From Eutrophomonas brisbanensis (lineage in GTDB: Bacteria; Pseudomonadota; Gammaproteobacteria; Burkholderiales; Eutrophovitaceae): a DNA stretch of 64,000 nucleotides. Below are positions 55,033 through 63,810 of this stretch, piece after piece. Position 1 is the first letter of the stretch; each line of letters opens with the position of its first letter. A program made the position numbers and the translations under genes. The notes under the pieces were generated by a model. That model worked only from the letters and a program-made list of their open reading frames with translations. It was not told the DNA's origin and searched no databases. The DNA is taken from contig JAYQIQ010000004.1 of assembly GCA_038141705.1 (NCBI GenBank), forward strand, positions 1,612,001 through 1,676,000, read 5' to 3'.

Positions 55033-56174
55033 TTAAGTCTGGTCCACGCATGATTTGATTGCCCTCAGCGCTAGGCGCGCCATTAATTCCGCATCCCTAA
55101 AGCCAGTGAATTTAGATTTTAGTGCTGCAAGACCAGCTTCGAAGAAAGGAAGGAGCTTCGAGCCTGGAGGCTTGATCTTAATCCATTGGTCGCAAAATTC
55201 ATCTATTGCTTGTATTGCTGGTGTCGAACTGGTTAATAATTTTTCACTAAAAATTCGAGCAGCATTACTACGAATTCCTGTCGCAAGCATAAAGTCTACG
55301 CCCTCAGTCTGCAATTGTTGCAACCAACCATCTAGGTGTGCCAAATAGTCGGGTGTCGTTTCCAGTGCGCTTAAGGCTGCGACAAAGTCGCTTCTCGTAA
55401 AGCCACGCTCTTTGACTAATTCTTCAAAAGACGCACATACGTCGGTATGTCTTCCAAGCGGGGAAACATGAATCACCAGAGATTCTACGAATGACGCAGC
55501 TTGGCCAGCATGCCCTGGGCTTCGTTTCTTGAGGAAGTCTAAGGCAACGTGAATTACATAACTATTGGGAGAGTCTGGGTGAAGGGGAACTTTTTTTAGA
55601 TTCAGTCGTTTAAGGTCCGGAGGCTGCGCTTCAGTTCCGCACAAAAGCTTTAATGCTTCTGTGAGTTGCGCTACATGTTGAGGAGCAAGCTCAGCTAGCG
55701 TGCAAGGCGTCGAGGTAGCAGCATTTCCGCCAGTAGCTAATGGAAGATCGAAACCTGCATTTGAGATGAAATGTCCTTCAACGGGTAAGTTAGGAAATGC
55801 TTCGAGACTTAGATAGAGTTTACCTATGGGGCTATCTTTGACTTTTGTTTTTATCGGAGGTGTCGGTTTGGTTTTACTAGCTTTGGGGACACTGGTCCCA
55901 CTTAGATTATTCAATGACCATTCATTCCGATCCTTCTTCTTGATCTGGTAAATCTGAGCACATGTGGGTGTGAATGCTGAATCAAGCTCCGCAACATCCT
56001 GTATTGACTCGAAGAGAAGGAGAAAGTCTTTCGCGCCGGATTCCTCAAGTTCGAGCATGCGAAGCACAGACCACCAACGTTGGAAATCAACTCCCTTAGC
56101 TCCATGTCCGCCGCCCGACTCACTAAGTCCAGGGTTATTAGCTACATGCAGTATTTGGGCTGCCCCACTTAATG
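55033..56174 (-). pseudogene. Cap4-like (DUF4297) nuclease of a candidate defence system, 5' end cut by IS4
   Basis: The conserved nuclease core is GVDFQRWWSVLRMLELEESGAKDFLLLFESIQDVAELD (in parts) and IYQIKKKDRNEWSLNNL, with E, D and Q-x-K positions of the Cap4/DUF4297 PD-(D/E)xK fold. The frame stays open upstream of its first GTG (56067) through ALSGAAQILHVANNPGL to the IS4 end, so probably only a few N-terminal residues are lost. The C-terminal 250 residues are helical and unassigned. Without its own start the gene may be silent unless the IS supplies a start. Confidence 0.7.
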
Positions 56175-57587
56175 CATCCCATTACACACAAGTCCCCCGC
56201 CACTAAACTGCACCCCGCTCAAAGTGAGCGCACAAGGAGACGCCAGTGCGATTGGCAGACGAGTTCAAAGCGATAGAGCTGGGCGATCCTCGCCTGAACC
56301 GGCGCGCCGTGCTGCTGGCCGAGCGACTGGGGCAAAAGCCCTCGGCCAGTATCCCCAACGCCTGCCAAAGCTGGGCCGAGACGGCGGCGGCGTATCGGTT
56401 CCTGCGCAACCAAGAGGTTAGCTGGGACAAGGTTCTGGCGCCGCACTGGCAGGCCAGCCAGGTGCGCATGGCCCAGCACAAGGTGGTGCTGTGCATTCAG
56501 GACACCACCGAGCTCGACTACAACGGCCAGGCCATCGCGGGCCTGGGGCCGCTCAGCTTTGAGGCCCAGCGCGGGCTGTACCTGCACCCAACGTACGTTG
56601 TCAGCGCCGAGCGCGAGCCACTGGGCGTCTTCAACGCCTGGACCTGGGCGCGCCAATTCAAGGGCGAAGACGGCAAGCGATCCGGCCTGTGCGAGAGCAG
56701 CCGCTGGATCGAGAGCTACGAGCGCATTGCCGAGAGCGGCCAGCAGTTGCCCGATACGCGCCACGTGTGCATTGGCGACCGCGAGTCCGACATGCTGGAG
56801 TTGATGCTCAAGGCGCGTGATCTGGGCTACCCGGCCGACTATTTGGTGCGCAGCCAGCACAACCGGGTGCTGCCCGGGGGCGCCAAGCTGTGGGATCAGG
56901 TGATGGCACAAACGCCCATCGGACGCATCCGCTTCATGCTGCCCGCAGGGCGCGGGCGCAAGAGCCGCATGGTCGAGCAAGATATCCGGCTACAGCGCCT
57001 GAGCCTCAAAGACAAAAGCCAAGGGCACATTGAAGTGACCTGCCTGATCGCCTCGGAAGTGAGCGCCCCTGAGGGCACCAAGCCAGTGCAGTGGCGCCTG
57101 CTGAGCAACCGCGAGGCCAGCACGCTCGAGCAAGCCAGCGAGCTGATTGACTGGTACCGCGCGCGCTGGGAGATTGAATTGTTCTTCCTGATTTTGAAGG
57201 AGGGCTGCCGGGTCGAGCGCTTGCAGCTGAGCGACAAGGACAGACTGGAATCAGCGCTGGCCATTTACATGGTGATTGCCTGGCGCATCAACCGCCTGAT
57301 GCGCCTGGGGCGCACGGTGCCCGAACTGGATGCGGCTCTGGTGTTCGAGCCCGATGAGTGGCGAGCGGCGTTCATCTTGAACAAAAAGCCGGTGCCTAAA
57401 AAGATGCCGACCCTGAACGAAGTGATCCGCCTGATCGCCCAGCGCGGTGGCTTTCTGGCAAGAAAGGGAGATGGTGAACCCGGTGCCAAGACGCTGTGGC
57501 TGGGATTGCAGGAGATAGCCATCTTTGTGGAAGGTGCCCGCTACGCCAGAGAGTTCAGTGAAGTGGGGACTTGTGTATAATGGGATG
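56175..57587 (+). mobile_element. IS4-family insertion sequence, no target duplication visible
   Basis: About 1.41 kb. The ends are CATCCCATTACACACAAGTC at the left and the inverse of CATCCCATTATACACAAGTC at the right, one mismatch in 20 bases, with further similarity inward. IS4 elements make 9-12 bp duplications, but the flanks CCACTTAATG and GGTCTTAGCA do not match. The element therefore marks a deletion or rearrangement join between the defence genes and the hydroxylase operon. Confidence 0.85.
56246..57580 (+). CDS. IS4-family transposase
   Basis: 444 residues. The DDE core includes VVLCIQDTTELDYNG and CIGDRESDMLEL. The IS4 signature Y-x2-R-x3-E-x6-K is present in YRARWEIELFFLILK. The N-terminal domain resembles the Tn5/IS50 group (GDPRLNRRAVLLAERLGQKPSASIPNACQSWAETAAAYRFL, in parts). 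Intact in one frame. Confidence 0.95.
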   Translation: MRLADEFKAIELGDPRLNRRAVLLAERLGQKPSASIPNACQSWAETAAAYRFLRNQEVSWDKVLAPHWQASQVRMAQHKVVLCIQDTTELDYNGQAIAGLGPLSFEAQRGLYLHPTYVVSAEREPLGVFNAWTWARQFKGEDGKRSGLCESSRWIESYERIAESGQQLPDTRHVCIGDRESDMLELMLKARDLGYPADYLVRSQHNRVLPGGAKLWDQVMAQTPIGRIRFMLPAGRGRKSRMVEQDIRLQRLSLKDKSQGHIEVTCLIASEVSAPEGTKPVQWRLLSNREASTLEQASELIDWYRARWEIELFFLILKEGCRVERLQLSDKDRLESALAIYMVIAWRINRLMRLGRTVPELDAALVFEPDEWRAAFILNKKPVPKKMPTLNEVIRLIAQRGGFLARKGDGEPGAKTLWLGLQEIAIFVEGARYAREFSEVGTCV

Positions 57588-57703
57588 GGTCTTAGCAACC
57601 AAATTACGGGTTTTCCCTATGTATGCATCATATATATATGTCGCATACTACACATATATTTTATGTAAATGCATGCAATCATGTAGACATTCAGGAGATG
57701 ACC

Positions 57704-58496
57704 ATGGAACTTGTTCACAGCCCAATGGGGCTACGCCAGCGTAAATACCGGGAAATCTACCGCTCGCGCCTGAGCGGCTTCTACAACGGCTATTACCACG
57801 CCTTCCTGATTCTCGGGGTGGGTCTGTACGAGATCTATTTTGCGACGCGTCACATCAGCAATGTGTTGTGGTGGGAATGGCTTTTTGTGCCAGCGGTGTT
57901 TTTATTTGCCCAGTGGGTGGAGTACCTGTTTCATCGCTTCTTAGCACATCGGCCTTCGAAATCCCCGTTCTGGCGCCTGACCTATGTGCGTCACACCCCT
58001 GATGCATCACCAGTTCTTTACGGCGGAGGAGCCACGATTCGCCAGCCATAAGGACTGGCGTGTCACGATATTTCCGCCGTTCACCCTCGTGTTTTTCACG
58101 CTGACCACAATACCATTTGCCTTTCTGGCTGGGATAATCATTTCTGTGAATGTTGGCTGGCTCATCCTTGCAGCCGCCATTGGAAGCTATGTGTTCTATG
58201 AGCTACTGCATTTCCTGTGCCATGTGGACGATAATTGGTTTCTGCGCCACTGCCCCATCGTGAACACCGCTAGGCGGCATCACACCGCACACCACGATTC
58301 TTCCGTGATGATGGAATACAACATGAGCATTGTATTTCCGTTTTGGGACTGGGTCTACGGCACTTCCGACCTGGATCGTGGCCTGTTCGGACATTTGTTT
58401 AATGGTTACAGCACCAAGTATGTGAAGAAGGACCTTCGCAAAACCCGCAAGACGCCGGTCGAAACACCGATCGACACCAAGCCTGATTTCCGGTGA
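57704..58496 (+). CDS. Membrane di-iron hydroxylase (fatty acid hydroxylase/sterol desaturase family), one frameshift
   Basis: Start ATG at 57704, 6 bases after AGGAG. Four or more membrane segments and the histidine boxes HRFLAH, RHTLMHHQF (after correction) and TARRHHTAHH are visible. The frame changes at the four-C run 57996-57999; removing one C restores LTYVRHTLMHHQFFTAEEPRF. The family hydroxylates or desaturates lipids and steroids with O2. It begins an operon with two small proteins, a hydrolase, an SDR and a TRAP transporter, which suggests catabolism of an imported hydrophobic acid. AT-rich promoter DNA precedes it. Confidence 0.85.
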
Positions 58497-58540
58497 GGCG
58501 TCAATGTTTAACAAACTCTGAGAATTCTAGGAGATGAGCG

Positions 58541-58726
58541 ATGCCTGTGGACAAGAAAGTTATGTTCTCCGTGCTGCTTTTATGCGCAGGAGTACTGGGC
58601 TATTGGATCGAAGTAGCGATGGGTATGGAGCGCAACATTCCCTATCTCATTGTATTGGTTGTATTTCTGATGCTCGGCCTTTGGTCCATGTCGGCGGTGC
58701 AGAAAAAAGACGAGGGTAACAAATGA
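58541..58726 (+). CDS. Small two-helix membrane protein
   Basis: 61 residues: MPVDKKVMFSVLLLCAGVLG, then WIEVAMGMERNIPYLIVLVV and FLMLGLWSMSAV. Two membrane helices with a short charged tail. Ribosome site AGGAG is 7-8 bases upstream, and the stop overlaps the next start in ATGA, which supports it as real. It may be a subunit or assembly partner of the hydroxylase; I recognise no family. Confidence 0.75.
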   Translation: MPVDKKVMFSVLLLCAGVLGYWIEVAMGMERNIPYLIVLVVFLMLGLWSMSAVQKKDEGNK

Positions 58727-59067
58727 TCAAAATCGCACAGGAGCAGCCATCTGCGGGTATCTACAGCGGAGAGCGCACCATCGACGGTCTGGTGGTCATG
58801 TACAAAGGGGCTCCTCTGACGAAGCTGCTCGCGCTCGACGAGACGTCGAACGATGACTTCGAATGGGGCTATGAAGGTGACTCGCCGGCAAGACTGGCCC
58901 ATGCTCTGCTGTTGCATCGTACTGGCGACCCCGCGGTGGCTGATGCCTTTTCCATTCGTCTGATGGTGCAGTTTGTCGCAAAATTAGACAACGAATGGGA
59001 GGTGCGGGAAGGCCAATTGGATCGTCTGATTGAAGAGATCCAGCAATCCACACCGGCATTGTCCTGA
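58723..59067 (+). CDS. DUF6166-like small protein
   Basis: 114 residues. The central FEWGYEGDSPARLAHALLLHRTGDPAVAD matches the FsWGYgGtGPaqLA pattern I associate with DUF6166. No enzymatic motif. It is translationally coupled to the small membrane protein before it. Function unknown. Confidence 0.65.
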   Translation: MIKIAQEQPSAGIYSGERTIDGLVVMYKGAPLTKLLALDETSNDDFEWGYEGDSPARLAHALLLHRTGDPAVADAFSIRLMVQFVAKLDNEWEVREGQLDRLIEEIQQSTPALS

Positions 59068-59091
59068 CGTTCGTGGAAGCGAGGAAACGAT

Positions 59092-59862
59092 ATGTTGTCA
59101 CCGAATGCCGTTGGCTCGATCGATGCCATCGAGTACCTGTCTGGCGCGAGCACCGAAGTTCGGTCTGAGGGTTCAGGTCCACCACTGATCCTGCTGCATG
59201 GTTTGCAGAGCGATCTGACTATCTGGGATGGTGTTTGCGAGCATCTTCGCAGTGTGGAGCGCATTCGGCTGAATTTTCCTGGCAGAGGAAAATCTGCCAG
59301 AGGGAGCGACACATGGCATTCGTTGGAGTATTTCTATTCAATAGGAAGGTTTGCTGAGCTGCTTCATTCGTTGGTGCAAAAGCTGGATCGTCGTGTATCC
59401 ATTGCTGGTTGGAGCATGGGGGCAATGGTCGCACTGGAGTATGTCAAACGTTACGGCACCGATGACATCCGATCGCTGGTGCTGTGCTCCGGATTGTCGA
59501 AAGTGGCGGGGGTGGCAAACATATTTCAGTCCATGAATGATGAAGGGCTCCTGATGGAAATATCCGAACGCTCCGAGAAGGCGGGATTGAAGGGGTCGAC
59601 GGATCCCTTGGCTGTGCTCAATTGCTGGAAATCCATGCTGCATTTCGATTGCAGGGAGGTACTTTATAAAATTGATATCCCGACATTGATCGTGCATGGT
59701 ATCGAGGATCTGGATTGCCCGTTTTCGGATGCCATGCTGGTTTCCCAGCGAATTCCGTGTTCGGAACTTGTTGCGCTGGATGGATGCGGCCATCTGATCC
59801 TGTCTGAAAGGCCCGGGGCAGTGGGTTTAGCTATTTCAGAAGGTATGAAAAGGTTAGGCTGA
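59092..59862 (+). CDS. Alpha/beta hydrolase
   Basis: 256 residues. Oxyanion region LILLHGLQSDLTIWD, nucleophile elbow VSIAGWSMGAMVALEY, acid in VHGIEDLDCP and histidine in LDGCGHLILSERP complete the triad. Resembles esterase/enol-lactonase types. Its place between the hydroxylase and the SDR suggests it cleaves an ester, thioester or lactone intermediate (inference). Confidence 0.88.
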   Translation: MLSPNAVGSIDAIEYLSGASTEVRSEGSGPPLILLHGLQSDLTIWDGVCEHLRSVERIRLNFPGRGKSARGSDTWHSLEYFYSIGRFAELLHSLVQKLDRRVSIAGWSMGAMVALEYVKRYGTDDIRSLVLCSGLSKVAGVANIFQSMNDEGLLMEISERSEKAGLKGSTDPLAVLNCWKSMLHFDCREVLYKIDIPTLIVHGIEDLDCPFSDAMLVSQRIPCSELVALDGCGHLILSERPGAVGLAISEGMKRLG

Positions 59863-59950
59863 ATGGCCAGGGATTTGTCGGGTTGGTTTCATCAGGGTAA
59901 TGTGTCATTGGTCGGATTTTTATTGCTTTTTTGAAATGAAGGAGACAGCT

Positions 59951-60700
59951 GTGCGGCTTGAAGGCAAAGTGGCTTTGGTAACGGGTGGTGCAGGTGGCAT
60001 TGGTGCTGCCATCTGCAAGTTGTTCACGCAAGAAGGGGCTACCGTATACATCTGCGATCTGCATGTGCAGGATGGCGAGACATTGGCTCAGAAGTACATC
60101 GTGGAAGACAAGAAGGTGTATTTCCTACCTCTGGACGTGGCGGATGCACATGCATGGCAGTCGGTACTGGCTCGCGTCGAGGCGTCGGAGGGCCGCCTGG
60201 ACGTGCTGGTCAACAACGCCGGCATCAGCGGATCGGTGCCCGACCGGATGGACCTGGACTATTTCGACAAGCAATGGGAGATCAACGCACGCGGGACTTT
60301 CCTGGGGATGAAGCTGGCCCGCGATCTGCTGGCCAAGAGTGGGCGGGGGTCGATCGTCAACATGTCATCCGTGCTGGGGTTGATCGCCCATGAAATCACG
60401 CACATGGGCTACACCGCCTCCAAGGGCGCTGTGCGCCTCATGTCCAAGGCAGCGGCGGTGCAGTTCGCCGATCAGGGCATCCGCGTCAACTCCGTTCACC
60501 CTGGTTGGATGTCCGCCATGCGCACATCGGTCAGCAGCGCGGATCCCGAACAGCGCAAGAAGCTCAACGCCGAAGTGCCTCTCAAGCGCTCCGGCACGGC
60601 AGAGGAAGCCGCCCAGGCTGTGCTGTTTCTCGCCTCCGACGATTCATCGTATGTGACAGGTTCCGAACTTGTCGTTGATGGCGGCTTGTCCGCCCGATAG
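59951..60700 (+). CDS. Short-chain dehydrogenase/reductase (SDR)
   Basis: About 249 residues from the GTG at 59951, which follows AAGGAG by 7-8 bases; an ATG at 59936 is possible. Cofactor motif VTGGAGGIGAA, DVLVNNAGISGS, catalytic serine in NMSSVLG and Y-x3-K in GYTASKGAV. The end SYVTGSELVVDGGLSAR is classical. Probably oxidises the alcohol made by the hydroxylase (inference). Confidence 0.93.
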   Translation: MRLEGKVALVTGGAGGIGAAICKLFTQEGATVYICDLHVQDGETLAQKYIVEDKKVYFLPLDVADAHAWQSVLARVEASEGRLDVLVNNAGISGSVPDRMDLDYFDKQWEINARGTFLGMKLARDLLAKSGRGSIVNMSSVLGLIAHEITHMGYTASKGAVRLMSKAAAVQFADQGIRVNSVHPGWMSAMRTSVSSADPEQRKKLNAEVPLKRSGTAEEAAQAVLFLASDDSSYVTGSELVVDGGLSAR

Positions 60701-60830
60701 CCGCCAGCAAGTGCCCGAAGGCATCGACGGGCTTGCATCGGTGCCAACCTAAAAAGCCGGGAAAAAGATGCCCCCCGCTGGCGTGTGGCGGTGGTCGAAC
60801 TTGCCTGAACTCTACAGAAGGAGACAAGAC

Positions 60831-61917
60831 ATGACTCGACGCAGACAGCTATTGAAAGCGGGCGCTTTGGGCGCTACCGCATCGTTCACTACGGGCGCTT
60901 ACGCCCAGACGCAGCCGTCGGTTCGATGGCGGATGGCCGCGCTCTATCCCCGAAGTCTCGATACCTGCTACGGTTCCACCGAACAGATGTGCAAGCGCGT
61001 GGCCGAACTCACCAACGGCAAGTTCACTATCACCCTTCACCCTCCGGGTGACCTGGTGCCACCGCTGCAAGTACTGGACGCGGTGAGTGCCGGCACGGTT
61101 GAGGCCGGGCAGGTGACCGGCACGTTCTACTTTGGCAAGAACCCGGCGTTGATGTTCGAGTCCGGTCTGCCGTTCGGCATGAACGCACGGCAACAGAATG
61201 CTTGGCTGTATGAGGCCGGTGGGCTCAAAGAGGTGCAGAAGGTGTTCGCCGGATTCAATTGCCACTCGGTGCCCTGCGGCAACTTTGGCACCCAGATGGG
61301 GGTGGTTCCGCAAAGAAATCAACAGCCTTAAGGATCTCTCCGGGTTGAAGATGCGGATTGGCGGATTCGGCGGACAGGTGATCAGCCGTCTAGGCGTCGT
61401 GCCTCAGATGATCCCGGGCGGAGACCTCTATGCTGCGCTCGAGAAAGGCGTAATCGACGCGGCCGAGTTCGTCGGTCCCTATGACGATGAAAAGCTTGGA
61501 CTTGCCAAGGTGACGCAGTATTACTACTCGCCCGGTTGGTGGGAGGGTGGCAGCGCGCAAGTCTCGGCAATCGCGAATCAGAAAGCTTGGGCGGCATTGC
61601 CGAAGGACTATCAGGCCGCGTTCGAGGTGGCGGCGTTCGAATCCAACATGCGCATGCTGGCGATCTACGACTCCAAGAATCCGGACGCCATTCAGCGGAT
61701 TCTGTCGTCGGGCGTCAAGTTGCGGTGGTTTCCCAAGGAAATTCTGGACGTCGCTTACGACACGACGATCAGCATGCTGGAGGAAATTTCATCCAAGGAC
61801 GCGGACTTCAAGGCGATTTACAAGCACTACCGGAATTTCCTGAACAAGCAGTCTTCCTGGTACCGGGTGGCAGACCATTTCCTCGACAGCTATTCGCTGT
61901 CGAGGCGTGGACGCTGA
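60831..61917 (+). CDS. dctP: TRAP transporter substrate-binding protein DctP, one frameshift
   Basis: Start ATG at 60831 behind AAGGAGAC. A twin-arginine-like leader (MTRRRQLLKAGALGATASF) is followed by RWRMAALYPRSLDTCYGSTEQM. The second frame has KDLSGLKMRIGGFGGQVISR, GGDLYAALEKGVIDAAEFVGPYDD and SPGWWEGG. The frames meet in the five-G run 61298-61302. It resembles TRAP binding proteins for carboxylic acids (TakP group) and should bind the operon's substrate in the periplasm. Confidence 0.9.
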
Positions 61918-62000
61918 GGCAGAAAGAAGCCTCTGATTCAGGGGCATCAGGCCAGCGGGCATCTGTATGGGTGCCTACTGGCATCACTTGAAGGCACGTT

Positions 62001-62634
62001 ATGTTGAAGATTACTCATGGCATCGACCGGCTGAGCGAATGGGTTGGTATCACGGTAAGGTGGTTTTTTGTGGTCGCGGTGGTGATCAGTGCTGGAAATG
62101 CCATCAGTCGTCGCGTGTTCGACATCAGCTCGAATGCCTTCTTGGAACTGCAGTGGTACCTGTTCGCTGCGGGAGTGCTGCTGGGCGCTGCCTATGTGCT
62201 GCTCAAGGACGGCCACGTGCGCGTTGATTTCGTTTCCACGAAGCTGAGCGCACGAACCAACGCAACTGTGGATGCGGTGGCCCTGTCGCTGTTTGCTATC
62301 CCGTTTTGCCTAATGCTGATCTGGTATTCCTGGCCGATGTTCGAGATCGCCTGGCGAACTGGGGAGATGAGCTCGAACGCGGGGGCTGACCCGCTGGCCT
62401 GTGCTTCTGTGCTTACCGGTAGGGTTTGCATTGCTGCTGCTGCAGGTGTGTGCGGAAATTGCCAAAAGAATGCTCGTGGTCCTCGGCAAAGAAGGGGGGC
62501 GTGGTGGGCCGGGTCGAGGATTTACGCGCAACAGCTTCGGATACACTTTCCTCAGCTTGTTGTTTTGTCGTTTCATCATTCACGCTAATCCCCTCGCAGT
62601 ACGAAGGCGCTATAAACAATTACACCCATATTAA
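62001..62634 (+). CDS. dctQ: TRAP transporter small permease DctQ, one frameshift, C-terminus altered
   Basis: Start ATG at 62001. Membrane segments include WFFVVAVVISAGNAISRRVFD, LQWYLFAAGVLLGAAYVL and IPFCLMLIWYSWPMF. A shift at the five-G run 62381-62385 (one G too many) gives LTRWPVLLCLPVGFALLLLQV, the fourth helix. After about 62,500 the text no longer resembles DctQ and no DctM large permease follows, so the transporter is incomplete at a DNA junction. Confidence 0.8.
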
Positions 62635-62642
62635 TTGTATGA

Positions 62643-62661
62643 TGTATGTATGGTACATACA
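62643..62661. promoter_or_regulatory. TGTATGTA-TGG-TACATACA palindrome
   Basis: Perfect 8-bp arms around 3 bases, placed between the truncated TRAP operon and the minus-strand genes of the last region. It could be a regulator site or mark the element boundary. Confidence 0.4.
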
Positions 62662-62678
62662 AGCACCATTTCATACAA

Positions 62679-62942
62679 CTAATGCGTTGATTTGAACTCA
62701 AGCCACCTGATCTCGATGTGTTTAGCGTGCCGCTCCCGCTCAACCCACTCTCGGCGCGTTTGCGCCGGGCCTCCTGAAACTGCTTCCTGACACGAATGCA
62801 CCAGCTCATGAACGAGCTTAGCGTCTGTAATCGGGCGGCTTATATGCACAACGCCATGCTGATAAAACGTTTTCTCATCCTCCACAATATTCAATGTTGG
62901 AAAACAATTGAATGCTGTTAAAAAGCTGAGTATCAGTTCCAT
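62679..62942 (-). CDS. Hypothetical protein with HExxH motif
   Basis: 87 residues. The stretch ITDAKLVHELVHSCQEAV holds HELVH, a zinc-peptidase-type HExxH. It is preceded by IVEDEKTFYQHGVVHISRP. It is very short for a peptidase, so it may be a small phage or element protein. It lies directly after the next gene on the minus strand, suggesting one transcript. Confidence 0.5.
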   Translation of the reverse strand: MELILSFLTAFNCFPTLNIVEDEKTFYQHGVVHISRPITDAKLVHELVHSCQEAVSGGPAQTRREWVERERHAKHIEIRWLEFKSTH

Positions 62943-62944
62943 AG

Positions 62945-63532
62945 CTACATACCGTGATCTGAATCCTTCATCATCGTCCCGTCCGGCATTCGGTGATAAC
63001 CCTCGGGAGGCTGCTGCAAATAATTCAGCAAACTATCGAGGATCTCTCGCTGCGGCGGCGTGTACATCTGAGCCCACTCGTTTCGCTCGTCAGGGGCTAA
63101 ATAGCCTCTGAGCCAGGCGTCAAGGCCAGACTGGTCGTGCCAATCATCAAACGTGCGGCGCTCATCAGGATTGCGTTGTCGCTGGCGGTTGAACTCCCAA
63201 CGGTCGCGAATCCATTGCTTCGGCGTCATGCTCGAGCGGAACTGCTCTCGATAGTCAGCAAAACGCGGGTCGCGTGACGGCATACCGTGCAGCATATCGC
63301 CAAAGATGGCGTTCTCTAGCCATTGGCCCTCAAGATTCGGATTCATGATCTCAATCGTCGGCTTGCCAGGCATGGGGTTATAAAGCTCGTCAGCTGGATA
63401 GTATTCGAGCTGGCGATCTCCATACTTAAAGTTAGGATAATTAGCGCGACTATCTATAAGGTTCACGTCGTATCCTTGCAATGCAGGATACTTGCTTTGT
63501 ATGGAGTTTAGATGTGCGCTGAGATCATCCAT
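62945..63532 (-). CDS. Hypothetical protein, possibly phage-derived
   Basis: About 195 residues from the ATG at 63532 (MDDLSAHLNSIQSKYPALQG). Rich in Arg, Asp, Tyr and Trp (MTPKQWIRDRWEFNRQRQRN, then RTFDDWHDQSGLDAWLRGYL) and without membrane segments. I recognise no family. Composition and packing with its neighbours resemble small phage morphogenesis-region genes, but this is only an impression. Confidence 0.45.
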   Translation of the reverse strand: MDDLSAHLNSIQSKYPALQGYDVNLIDSRANYPNFKYGDRQLEYYPADELYNPMPGKPTIEIMNPNLEGQWLENAIFGDMLHGMPSRDPRFADYREQFRSSMTPKQWIRDRWEFNRQRQRNPDERRTFDDWHDQSGLDAWLRGYLAPDERNEWAQMYTPPQREILDSLLNYLQQPPEGYHRMPDGTMMKDSDHGM

Positions 63533-63810
63533 AAGCCAAATTGTATGACGCTGGCGGCTCAAGTCAACAAGCGCGAAGTCGGAAAAATGCGCAACTTTGT
63601 AGCGGTGGGGGTGACATCTAGCCTGGGCTCGCGCGCAGTACCCCAGGGGGCGGTCGCGTCATATAGTGCTCGCGCGTGCGCGCGCGTGCGTCTGCGTGTG
63701 CGCGTTCCCTATATGCTTGCGGTAATTACCTTGTTGAGGTTGTGGTTTACCAGGTTGCAGCCTAAACATCCTGGAAGCGCTGCGCTGCTCGTTGCGCTAA
63801 ATAGAAAAAA

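Noticed and set aside
63669..63706. Alternating GC/GT tract as possible Z-DNA or an origin
   Set aside because: Only a short low-complexity run with no iterons, DnaA boxes or rep gene nearby.
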